Positions 1-7,772 of a stretch of 64,000 nt of DNA are shown piece by piece. The notes beneath the pieces were generated by a model. It searched no databases. It was not told the origin of the DNA and worked only from the letters and a program-made list of their open reading frames with translations. Where the stretch lies: NCBI RefSeq assembly GCF_005047595.1, contig NZ_SUPL01000004.1:338145-402144 (forward strand), written 5' to 3'. Position 1 is the stretch's first letter; each line of letters opens with the position of its first letter. Source of the DNA: Pontimicrobium aquaticum. GTDB lineage: Bacteria; Bacteroidota; Bacteroidia; Flavobacteriales; Flavobacteriaceae. The translations under genes and the position numbers were made by a program.

Positions 1-641
1 CCGAGTTTTCAAAAATAAATAGACTTTATATCGCTGATGGTCATCATAGATCTGCCTCTTCAGTTCTTTTATCAAAAGAGTTTGAAGAGCAAAGTTTAAA
101 TAACTCCTATAATTATTTTATGAGTTATTTAATTCCAGAATCTGAGCTACTTATTCACGAATTTAATAGATTGGTTAAAGACTTAAACGGAATGAGTAAA
201 GAGGCTTTTTTAATAAAGCTGGATGCAATGTTTAGAATTGAAAATAGAGGAGCAATACTTTATAAACCATCAAAAAAGCATCATTTTAGTATGTATTTAG
301 ATGGTGAATTTTACTCGCTGTATCTTAGAAAAGCAAACTACAACATTAGCAATGCCTTAGATGCTTTAGACACACAAATTCTTTACAAAACTATATTACA
401 GCCAATTTTAGGGATTTCAGACATGCGTAATGATAAACGGTTAGATTATTCGCATGGAAAAAGCGATTTAGTAACTATAAAAAGTAAAGTAGATAGTGGC
501 GAATTTAAAGTTGGCTTTGGTCTTGTACCTGTTTCTATTGATGAGTTAAAATCTATTGCCGACGAACACTTAATAATGCCTCCTAAAAGCACTTTCATTG
601 AACCAAAATTACGCAGTGGTGTAACAATTTATGAATTTTAA
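1..641 (+). CDS. DUF1015 family protein, C-terminal part (5' end outside window)
   Basis: The reading frame is open from base 3 to the stop at 639-641, so the gene starts before the window. The first visible residues include the segment LYIADGHHRSAS, the most conserved block of the DUF1015 family, and about 212 codons of the C-terminal half are present. The biochemical role of the family is not established. In Flavobacteriaceae these genes commonly sit beside serine biosynthesis genes (serC/serA), which would lie to the left of this window (known context, not seen here). The stop falls just before the yggS start, so the two genes are probably co-transcribed. An internal ATG at 120 would lose the conserved histidine block and is unlikely to be the real start. 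Confidence 0.85.
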   Translation, partial: EFSKINRLYIADGHHRSASSVLLSKEFEEQSLNNSYNYFMSYLIPESELLIHEFNRLVKDLNGMSKEAFLIKLDAMFRIENRGAILYKPSKKHHFSMYLDGEFYSLYLRKANYNISNALDALDTQILYKTILQPILGISDMRNDKRLDYSHGKSDLVTIKSKVDSGEFKVGFGLVPVSIDELKSIADEHLIMPPKSTFIEPKLRSGVTIYEF

Positions 642-642
642 C

Positions 643-1314
643 ATGAGTATTCAAAACAATCTTAACGACATAAAATCTCAACTTCCAGAACACGTTACCT
701 TGGTAGCTGTATCTAAAACCAAACCTGTAAGCAACCTTTTGGAAGCCTATAATGCTGGTCAACGTATTTTTGGTGAAAATAAAATTCAGGAGATGGTTGA
801 GAAATATGAACAAATGCCAAAAGATATACAGTGGCATATGATTGGCCATGTTCAGCGAAATAAAGTAAAATACATGGCTTCGTTCGTATCTTTAATTCAT
901 GGGGTTGATAACTTTAAACTCTTAAAAGAAATTAACAAGCAAGCAAAAAAACACAATAGAATTATTAATTGCTTATTACAAATTAAAATAGCCAGTGAAG
1001 AGTCTAAGTTTGGAATGACTTTAAATGAAGCAGAAGACATTTTGAATTCTGCTGATTTTTCAGAACTTAAAAACATAAAAGTAGTTGGCTTGATGGGAAT
1101 GGCAACATTTACTGAGGATCTAAATCAAATTGAAAAAGAATTCAAGTTATTAAAAACCTCTTTTGATAGATTAAAAATACTGCAAACTGCAAACTGCAAA
1201 CTGCAAACTGTTTCCATGGGAATGAGTGGTGATTATAAACTTGCTATAGATTGTGGAAGTAACATGGTAAGAATAGGAAGTAGTATATTTGGAACTCGTA
1301 ACTATTCTAATTAA
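643..1314 (+). CDS. YggS/PROSC-family PLP homeostasis protein
   Basis: This 223-residue protein is a cytosolic pyridoxal-phosphate-binding TIM-barrel protein of the YggS/PLPBP family, which buffers PLP and affects amino-acid balance. The segment VAVSKTKP at residues 22-29 carries the PLP lysine (K25), followed by FGENK and WHMIGHVQRNK, and the C-terminal SMGMSGD motif binds phosphate. An in-frame ATG at 631 would overlap the upstream gene; the ATG at 643 gives the usual family start. Between the barrel core and SMGMSGD there is a perfect 7-base tandem repeat (1179-1210), encoding LQTANCKLQTV, which looks like a local expansion. It lies directly upstream of the exonuclease/GIY-YIG gene and in the same frame. 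Confidence 0.93.
   Translation: MSIQNNLNDIKSQLPEHVTLVAVSKTKPVSNLLEAYNAGQRIFGENKIQEMVEKYEQMPKDIQWHMIGHVQRNKVKYMASFVSLIHGVDNFKLLKEINKQAKKHNRIINCLLQIKIASEESKFGMTLNEAEDILNSADFSELKNIKVVGLMGMATFTEDLNQIEKEFKLLKTSFDRLKILQTANCKLQTVSMGMSGDYKLAIDCGSNMVRIGSSIFGTRNYSN
1179..1210 (+). repeat. 7-bp tandem repeat (ACTGCAA)4.6 inside yggS
   Basis: The unit ACTGCAA runs in perfect tandem for 32 bases. Because 7 is not a multiple of 3, successive units are read in different frames (LQTANCKLQTV), and loss or gain of one unit would shift the frame just before the conserved SMGMSGD motif. Confidence 0.9.
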
Positions 1315-1326
1315 AAAAGCAATACT

Positions 1327-2715
1327 ATATATTCAATCTTAGACATAGAGACTACTGGTGGAAAGTACAACGAAGAAGGTATTACCGAAATTGCAATCTA
1401 TAAGTTTGATGGCCATGAGGTTGTTGATCAATTTATTTCTCTCATAAACCCAGAAAGAGAAATTCAACCTTTTGTGGTAAACCTTACTGGCATTAATAGT
1501 AATATGTTGCGAAATGCTCCTAAATTTTATGAAGTAGCAAAACGTATTGTCGAAATTACCGAAGGCACTATTTTAGTAGCACATAATGCGCAATTTGATT
1601 ATCGCATATTGCGTACCGAGTTTAGACGATTAGGCTTTGATTTTAGTAAAAAAAGTCTTTGTACAGTTGAATTAGCTAAAGATTTAATTCCAAATGAAGA
1701 TTCTTACAGCTTAGGTAAATTAACAAGATCCCTAGGCATTCCTGTAAGTGATAGACATAGAGCTGCTGGTGATGCACAAGCAACAGTAAAGCTGTTTAAA
1801 ATGCTACTTGCCAAAGATTTAGAGAAGAATATTATTAAGGAATCCATAAGGTTAGAACCAAAATACCAGATGGAACCTAAACTGTTGGATATTATTGATT
1901 CTCTTCCCTCAATAACTGGCGTCTATTATATGCACAATAAAAATGGTGATATTATTTATATTGGCAAAAGTAAAAACATTAGAAAACGTGTTAATCAGCA
2001 TTTTACAAGTAGTAATCCAAAGTCAAAAAAAATGCAATTGCAAGTAGCTGCAGTAACCTACGAAGACACAGGAAGCGAACTTGTGGCATTACTTAAAGAA
2101 AGCGAAGAAATAAAGCGAAACAAACCATTTTTTAATAGCGCTTTAAAGCGCTCTATTTTTTCTCACGGTTTATATAGCTATACTGATGAAAATGGATATT
2201 TAAACTTAAAAGTATCACACGTTAATAGAAAGGGGACACCAATTATTACGTTTTCTAATATGCGCAGTGCAAAAAGCTTTATTACTAAATTGGTAGATGA
2301 ACACAACTTATGTCAAAAACTTTCAGGATTACACTATACGAGTAGTAACTGTTTTAATTACACAATCAAACAATGTCAAGGAGCTTGTATTGATGAAGAA
2401 CACTATGAAAACTATAACAAAAGAGTATTAAGCATAGTTAATTATTACAAGTTTAATAATCAAAGTATGGTTATTGTAGATCGTGGTAGAGCTGTTGACG
2501 AACGTAGTGCTGTATTAATAGAAAATGGTATGTTTAAAGGTGTTGGGTTTTATAATTTGAATTACCAAATTAATAATTTGGATGTATTACAAAACATTAT
2601 TACACCAATGGAGCATAATAGAGACGCTCAACATATTATTCAAACCTATTTAAGAAGAAAGCAACATAAATTAAAAATCGTTAACCTAAATGATCAACAT
2701 GAAACAAATTCTTAA
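1327..2715 (+). CDS. DEDDh 3'-5' exonuclease fused to GIY-YIG nuclease domain (non-canonical start)
   Basis: This protein of about 462 residues joins a DnaQ-like exonuclease to a UvrC/Cho-like GIY-YIG endonuclease, an architecture common in Bacteroidota and presumably used in DNA repair. With the chosen start the exonuclease motif I (DIETTGG) has D6 and E8, and the DEDDh histidine/aspartate pair falls in HRAAGD (about 144-149). The GIY-YIG motif reads GVYY...YIGKS at about 198-215. The frame is open back to the yggS stop at 1312-1314, but there is no ATG, GTG or TTG between that stop and the catalytic motif; the first is the GTG at 1474, which would delete motif I. The homologous initiator methionine aligns with ATA at 1327 (ATC at 1336 is the other option). 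A G-to-A change or sequencing error at the start codon is possible. The 3' end overlaps the next gene by 17 bases. Confidence 0.85.
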   Translation: MYSILDIETTGGKYNEEGITEIAIYKFDGHEVVDQFISLINPEREIQPFVVNLTGINSNMLRNAPKFYEVAKRIVEITEGTILVAHNAQFDYRILRTEFRRLGFDFSKKSLCTVELAKDLIPNEDSYSLGKLTRSLGIPVSDRHRAAGDAQATVKLFKMLLAKDLEKNIIKESIRLEPKYQMEPKLLDIIDSLPSITGVYYMHNKNGDIIYIGKSKNIRKRVNQHFTSSNPKSKKMQLQVAAVTYEDTGSELVALLKESEEIKRNKPFFNSALKRSIFSHGLYSYTDENGYLNLKVSHVNRKGTPIITFSNMRSAKSFITKLVDEHNLCQKLSGLHYTSSNCFNYTIKQCQGACIDEEHYENYNKRVLSIVNYYKFNNQSMVIVDRGRAVDERSAVLIENGMFKGVGFYNLNYQINNLDVLQNIITPMEHNRDAQHIIQTYLRRKQHKLKIVNLNDQHETNS

Positions 2716-4693
2716 CTTACTCTGCATTCTATTTCTAATTCAATTAAATGCTCAAAGTAATTTCAACACATCAAGTTTCGAAGTCACTATGGGTGATTTA
2801 CAAACTAACATTTACGCCAAAGATACTACTGCAAATGCCTTAGTTATTTACGAAAAAGGGAATAGTTATGTGCATAAAGAAACTTATAAGTTAGTTACTG
2901 AAATTGAGAGAAAGGTAAAGATTTTAAATAAAGAAGGTGAAAACGAATCAACAGTTGAAATTTACTTATATAATAGTGATGACAAAAAGCGCGAAGAAAA
3001 GATAAGTAAAATAGTTGCTAAGACCTATAATTTAGAAAATGGAAGTATTAGAAAGACTTCTATTAGAGATAATGAAGTATTTAAAGAGGTTTATGATAAA
3101 AACAATACAATTGTAAAATTCACATTACCTAAAATTGCCTCAGGAAGTGTAATCACATATAGTTATAGATTAGAATCACCATTTATGTATAACTATAAAG
3201 AGTGGGAATTTCAAGAAGACATTCCAAAACTATATAGTGAATATAATACGAGTATTCCTGGTAACTATGAGTACAATATCAAGTTAGTTGGAGGGTTATC
3301 ATTTTCAAAAAATGAAAGTGTTATCGAAAAAAAATGTTTGTCTGCAAATAGCAAGGTTACAGGAATGCAATCAGCTAGTGTGCCTTATGCAGATTGCGTT
3401 AACACAATTTATGCAATGGAAGATATTCCTGCCTTTATTGAAGAAAATTATATGACCTCAAGTAAAAATTATCTATCAAAAATGGATTATGAGCTAAAAA
3501 CAGTAACAAGCTTTAATGGTAGCAAAGATAGAATATCTCGTACTTGGAAAGAAGTTGATAAAGAATTAAAAGGCTACTCTAGTTTAGGTAGGCAGCTAAA
3601 AAAAGGGAATTTGATAAAAGATTTACTTGGAACTTCAATTACTGATGAACCTAACCAATTAAATAAAGCAAAAAAAATATATGATTTTGTACAAAAAAAT
3701 TACACTTGGAATGAAGAGTATTTAAGACTAAGAGAAGCTCCTTTAAAAGATTTAATAAAAAACAAATCCGGAAATGTTTCGCAAATAAATTTGCTTTTAC
3801 ACAATCTTTTTATTGAAAACGATATCAAATCTACACCTATCCTTTTATCGACTAGAGCCAACGGTTTTGCTACTAAATTATTTCCTGTAATATCAGAATT
3901 TAATTACTTAATTACACAAGTAGAAATAGATAATAAAACATTTTTACTAGATGCTACTGATAGCTACCTAACTTTTGGACAGCTTCCTTTTAGATGTTTA
4001 AATGACTATGGAAGGCTTTTAGATTTAAAAAAAGGAAGCTCTTGGCTTGATATAACAAAAACTACACCATCAATAATACAACACCAAGTAAATTTAAAAT
4101 TTGACGACCAAGGAGCCTTAAAAGGAGTCGTTAATTCTAGATACACAGAATATTTTGCTTTAAATAAGAAAAAAGCATATTATACTAATCCAGAAGATTA
4201 TTTAGAAGACTTTGAAAACAATTATTTAGACATTGAAGTAATTTCACATAAAGTGAAAAATCAAAATAATAATAGTGATAAATTTCAAGAATCTTATGAA
4301 ATAAATTTTTCTGATTTAGACACATCGTCTAATATATTGTACTTAAACCCTTTTATAAATAAGTTTATTTCAACTAATCCATTTAAGTTACAACAAAGAA
4401 CTTACCCTATCGATTTCGGTTATAAAATGATCTATATGTATAATTTTCAATTAGATTTAGGAGAAAATTATGAAATAGCAGAGCTTCCAGAAAGCAAAAG
4501 AATAAAGCTACCTAATAATACTGGTGATTATACTTTTGCTATTAATACAATTGGGAATAAAGTAAATATTTCTTTAAAAATAAATACAAATGAAACCAGA
4601 TACGCACCTGAATACTACCCTGCTTTAAAAGAGTTTATAAGCAATATTATAAATACACAAACAAATACATTGCTAACACTCAAGAAAAAGTAA
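2699..4693 (+). CDS. Secreted DUF3857 / transglutaminase-like protein
   Basis: This 664-residue protein has a hydrophobic signal peptide (residues 1-19, ending LNAQS), a DUF3857 beta domain in the first third, a transglutaminase-like fold around residues 290-400 (KAKKIYDFVQKNYTWNE, then LLSTRANGF), and a C-terminal beta-rich DUF3858-type region. At the place where transglutaminases carry the nucleophile cysteine the sequence reads KSGNVSQINLLL, so Val replaces Cys; activity is doubtful and a binding or structural role is more likely (inference). Function of the family is unknown; the protein should be periplasmic. The ATG at 2699 gives a clean signal peptide; an in-frame ATG at 2690 adds three residues. 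It overlaps the end of the nuclease gene. Confidence 0.85.
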   Translation: MKQILNLLCILFLIQLNAQSNFNTSSFEVTMGDLQTNIYAKDTTANALVIYEKGNSYVHKETYKLVTEIERKVKILNKEGENESTVEIYLYNSDDKKREEKISKIVAKTYNLENGSIRKTSIRDNEVFKEVYDKNNTIVKFTLPKIASGSVITYSYRLESPFMYNYKEWEFQEDIPKLYSEYNTSIPGNYEYNIKLVGGLSFSKNESVIEKKCLSANSKVTGMQSASVPYADCVNTIYAMEDIPAFIEENYMTSSKNYLSKMDYELKTVTSFNGSKDRISRTWKEVDKELKGYSSLGRQLKKGNLIKDLLGTSITDEPNQLNKAKKIYDFVQKNYTWNEEYLRLREAPLKDLIKNKSGNVSQINLLLHNLFIENDIKSTPILLSTRANGFATKLFPVISEFNYLITQVEIDNKTFLLDATDSYLTFGQLPFRCLNDYGRLLDLKKGSSWLDITKTTPSIIQHQVNLKFDDQGALKGVVNSRYTEYFALNKKKAYYTNPEDYLEDFENNYLDIEVISHKVKNQNNNSDKFQESYEINFSDLDTSSNILYLNPFINKFISTNPFKLQQRTYPIDFGYKMIYMYNFQLDLGENYEIAELPESKRIKLPNNTGDYTFAINTIGNKVNISLKINTNETRYAPEYYPALKEFISNIINTQTNTLLTLKKK

Positions 4694-4729
4694 TTAAACT
4701 TTTACTACATTTATAAAAAAATAACATTC

Positions 4730-5566
4730 TTGACTCAAGAAAAAACAAATAGTAAGTGGAGACATAAGCTTCATGAGATACTTTATGAGGCCGACACACC
4801 TTATGGAAGAGTCTTTAACATAGGTCTTTTTATAACTATCATTGCTAGCATCATTTTTGTAATGCTAGAAAGTATACAAAGTATAGACTCACAATACCAT
4901 GACTTTTTAAATGCCGCAGAGTGGGTTATTACAATACTATTTTCGTTAGAATATATTGCCAGAGTTATCACAGTAAAAAAACCTCTTAAATATATTTTTA
5001 GCTTTTTTGGAGTCATCGATTTATTATCAACTATCCCTAAGTATTTATCATTTTTCTTAGTTGGTGGTGCACACTCACTTGTAGCCTTAAGAGCCTTACG
5101 GTTATTAAGAGTGTTTAGAATTCTAAAATTAGCTAGATACATTGGTGAATCAACTAATCTAACACGAGCTTTAAAAGCAAGTCGCGCCAAAATTTCGGTA
5201 TTTATTTTGTTTGTTTTTATTTTATGCGTTATTCTAGGTACCATTATGTATCTCATAGAAAGCGGTCAGGATAGTGGCTTTACAAGCATTCCGAGAAGTG
5301 TGTATTGGGCTATCGTAACGCTTACTACTGTAGGTTATGGAGATATTGCTCCTGTTTCTGCTTTAGGTCAATTAATATCATCATTTATTATGTTAATGGG
5401 TTATGCCATTTTAGCGGTGCCAACTGGAATAGTTTCGGCTGAAGTTGTTAGAATGAATAAACATAATGTACACACTAACACACAGGCATGTCCATATTGC
5501 ATGGAAGAAAAACACCGTGATGATGCTGAGTATTGCTATAGCTGTGGAAATAAATTAAATGAATAA
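4730..5566 (+). CDS. Six-TM voltage-gated K+ channel-type protein with C-terminal zinc ribbon
   Basis: This 278-residue inner-membrane protein has segments S1-S4 (residues 31-138), an arginine-rich S4 (RALRLLRVFRILKLAR, 121-136), S5 (155-175), a pore loop with the K+ selectivity filter TTVGYGD (199-205) and S6 (213-235). This is the Kv/MlotiK-like architecture. The cytoplasmic tail carries two CxxC pairs (C254/C257 and C269/C272) forming a small zinc-ribbon motif, an unusual addition that could be a metal- or redox-sensing or tetramer-stabilising element (inference). No ATG fits; the TTG at 4730 is the only start giving a complete S1 leader. It overlaps miaA by 8 bases, so the two are translationally coupled. 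Confidence 0.9.
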   Translation: MTQEKTNSKWRHKLHEILYEADTPYGRVFNIGLFITIIASIIFVMLESIQSIDSQYHDFLNAAEWVITILFSLEYIARVITVKKPLKYIFSFFGVIDLLSTIPKYLSFFLVGGAHSLVALRALRLLRVFRILKLARYIGESTNLTRALKASRAKISVFILFVFILCVILGTIMYLIESGQDSGFTSIPRSVYWAIVTLTTVGYGDIAPVSALGQLISSFIMLMGYAILAVPTGIVSAEVVRMNKHNVHTNTQACPYCMEEKHRDDAEYCYSCGNKLNE

Positions 5567-6473
5567 TTATCTTATTTCAATTATAGGTCCAACTGCCATC
5601 GGTAAAACCTCTTTAAGTATTAAATTGGCTAATCATTTTAATACAGAAATTATTTCAGCCGATTCTAGGCAGTTTTTTAAAGAAATGTTCATTGGTACTG
5701 CTGCTCCTACCAATGAAGAATTAAACCAAGCTAAGCATCATTTTATTCATCATAAATCAATACATGATAATTACAGTGTTGGTGCCTTTGAAAAAGACGC
5801 TGTAAACACCTTAAACACCTTATTTAAAAAACATAACATAGTGATTATGGTTGGTGGCTCAGGATTGTATGTTGATGCTATTACAAAAGGGTTAGACTAT
5901 TTTCCAGAGGTAGATACTTCTATACGAGAACAACTCAACAAAAAGCTTAAACAAGATGGTTTACAAGCACTACAAAAACAATTAAATAAATTAGATTCTG
6001 AAGCTTATAAAACTATTGCTATTAAAAATCCTCATCGTGTAATTAGAGCTTTAGAAATTTGTATTGGTACTGGCAAACCATACTCCTCCTTTTTGAATAA
6101 AGAAAAAATACCACGAAACTTTAAAACTATATCTATTGGCTTATTTGCAGAACGAGACATTATTTATAAACGCATAAACCAACGTGTTGATATAATGATG
6201 AAAGAAGGCTTATTAAATGAAGTAAAAAACCTTGAAAAGCACAAACACTTAAACGCTCTTAACACTGTAGGCTATAAAGAATTATTTAGATATTTAAATG
6301 GTGAACACGATTTAGAATTTGCTGTGTCTGAAATTAAAAAAAATACACGACGCTTTGCAAAGCGCCAACTAACCTGGTTTAAAAAGAATAAAGATGCATT
6401 ATGGTTTGATTACCAAACAGATATTGATTATATTATTGGTGAAATAAAATCAAAAATAAATGAAAGTGTTTAA
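5559..6473 (+). CDS. miaA: tRNA dimethylallyltransferase MiaA
   Basis: MiaA (304 residues, normal length) transfers a dimethylallyl group to A37 of tRNAs reading UNN codons. The P-loop GPTAIGKTS is at residues 10-18, the substrate-contact motif ISADSRQFF follows at about 33-41, and the GGSGLY segment and the NTVGYKE...RRFAKRQLTWF C-terminal signature are intact. The start ATG overlaps the end of the K+ channel gene, and the stop overlaps the start of the following secreted-protein gene by 14 bases, so the three genes form one transcription unit. Confidence 0.96.
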   Translation: MNNYLISIIGPTAIGKTSLSIKLANHFNTEIISADSRQFFKEMFIGTAAPTNEELNQAKHHFIHHKSIHDNYSVGAFEKDAVNTLNTLFKKHNIVIMVGGSGLYVDAITKGLDYFPEVDTSIREQLNKKLKQDGLQALQKQLNKLDSEAYKTIAIKNPHRVIRALEICIGTGKPYSSFLNKEKIPRNFKTISIGLFAERDIIYKRINQRVDIMMKEGLLNEVKNLEKHKHLNALNTVGYKELFRYLNGEHDLEFAVSEIKKNTRRFAKRQLTWFKKNKDALWFDYQTDIDYIIGEIKSKINESV

Positions 6474-6975
6474 ACTATTATTTCTACTTTTCTTCTTTTG
6501 TATAAGCTATCAATTACAAGCTCAAGATTATAAGTGTTTAAAAGCCATAAATAATCAAATATGGTCAAATTTCACTAAAGCTTTTGAAACTTTTGATCAT
6601 GATCTATTTGCAAGTTTACACTCCAAAGATTTAGTAAGGGTTAGTGGAAATTCAAAATTACTTAGAAATAAAGAAGATTATATTAATGGCTATGCCTCTC
6701 GTTGGGCAACTAACAAAACTCTTCAAACCATTTCATTTAGATTTGTAGAACGCATTTGTAATGATAATAAAGCATCAGAGCGTGGGATTTATAAACTTAC
6801 AATAAATAAAGATTTACCCAATGAGCAATCGTATTATGGTAAATTTCATGTAATTATGATAAAAGAAAATAACCAATGGAAACTATTGGTAGATTACGAT
6901 TCTAGTGAGGGTAATACTATAAACCAAAAAACTTACAACAATGCCTTTGCTATTGACGATCTTAAAAAATACTAA
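6460..6975 (+). CDS. Secreted NTF2-like (SnoaL/DUF4440-type) protein
   Basis: This 171-residue protein has a signal peptide (MKVFKLLFLLFFFCIS..., cleavage near LQAQD) followed by a single domain with the pattern of the NTF2-like cone fold: an N-terminal helix (IWSNFTKAFETFDHDLFASL), the VRVSGNSKLLRNKEDY hairpin, and paired beta strands ending in FHVIMIKENNQWKLLVDYD. Such proteins are usually small periplasmic ligand-binding or detoxifying domains; no specific function can be read here. The gene overlaps miaA by 14 bases and is followed by a terminator shared with the convergent response regulator gene. Confidence 0.75.
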   Translation: MKVFKLLFLLFFFCISYQLQAQDYKCLKAINNQIWSNFTKAFETFDHDLFASLHSKDLVRVSGNSKLLRNKEDYINGYASRWATNKTLQTISFRFVERICNDNKASERGIYKLTINKDLPNEQSYYGKFHVIMIKENNQWKLLVDYDSSEGNTINQKTYNNAFAIDDLKKY

Positions 6976-6990
6976 ACAAATACTAAACAC

Positions 6991-7024
6991 AAAAAAGCCA
7001 ACTAACTAAAGTTGACTTTTTTAT
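6991..7024. terminator. Bidirectional terminator between convergent genes
   Basis: A stem (6991-7002 with 7011-7022, one mismatch) is flanked by A6 on the left and T6 on the right, so it works as an intrinsic terminator for both the NTF2-like gene (+) and the response regulator gene (-). Confidence 0.75.
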
Positions 7025-7051
7025 TATTTGTGTCACGTCCTGAAAAAATTA

Positions 7052-7765
7052 CTAAGCATTATTTTGGTTGACTACAAGTCTAAATCCTTCTCCATGAATG
7101 TTTAAAATTTCAACATTTTCGTCAACTTTTAAATATTTACGAAGCTTAGCAATATACACATCCATACTTCTAGACGTAAAATAATTATCATCTCTCCATA
7201 TTTTAGTTAAAGCTAATTCGCGAGGCATTAAATCGTTTTCATGTAATGCCAATAAACGCAATAACTCATTTTCTTTAGGTGATAATTTTACTGGATCACC
7301 ATCTTTATATTTTAAAAAGCGAAGTTTTGAGTTTAAATGAAACTTACCTATTTGAAACTCAAATTGTTTACTGTCTGCAACACTATCAGTAGCCTTACGT
7401 TGTATGATTGCTTTTATTTTCATTAATAGCACTTCACTATCAAAAGGTTTGTTTAAATAATCGTCGGCTCCAACTTTATACCCTTTCAAAACATCTTCTT
7501 TCATTGCCTTAGCGGTTAAGAAAATAATTGGAACATCAGTATTTTTTTCTCGTATCTCTTTTGCTAACGTGAAGCCATCTTTATACGGCATCATCACGTC
7601 TAAGATGCATAAATCGTAATCGTCTTTTTTAAATTTTTCAAATCCTTCCATACCATTTTTAGCATGAACAACATCATAATCGTTCATGTTTAAATAGTCT
7701 TTTAATACTGTTCCAAAATTTGGATCATCTTCTACTAAAAGTATTTTCTTGTTTTGCTCTTCCAT
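7052..7765 (-). CDS. OmpR/PhoB-family response regulator (RprY-like)
   Basis: This 237-residue DNA-binding response regulator has a receiver domain with the acidic pocket (VEDD, residues 11-14), the phospho-acceptor D56 in ILDVMMP and the conserved lysine in LNKPFD, followed by a winged-helix DNA-binding domain (SPKENELLRLLALHEN ... RSMDVYIAKLRKYL). The architecture and the partner kinase match the RprXY systems of Bacteroidota. It follows its kinase with a 7-base gap and is probably co-transcribed from the promoter in front of the kinase. Target genes cannot be deduced. Confidence 0.93.
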   Translation of the reverse strand: MEEQNKKILLVEDDPNFGTVLKDYLNMNDYDVVHAKNGMEGFEKFKKDDYDLCILDVMMPYKDGFTLAKEIREKNTDVPIIFLTAKAMKEDVLKGYKVGADDYLNKPFDSEVLLMKIKAIIQRKATDSVADSKQFEFQIGKFHLNSKLRFLKYKDGDPVKLSPKENELLRLLALHENDLMPRELALTKIWRDDNYFTSRSMDVYIAKLRKYLKVDENVEILNIHGEGFRLVVNQNNA

Positions 7766-7772
7766 AACTATT

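Noticed and set aside
595..849. Minus-strand ORF of 84 codons opposite yggS
   Set aside because: It lies antisense to a well-recognised gene, has no family resemblance, and its composition follows from the opposite frame.
4801..5256. Minus-strand ORF of 151 codons opposite the K+ channel
   Set aside because: It is a complement-frame shadow of conserved TM segments, with no promoter, recognisable domain or neighbour in phase.
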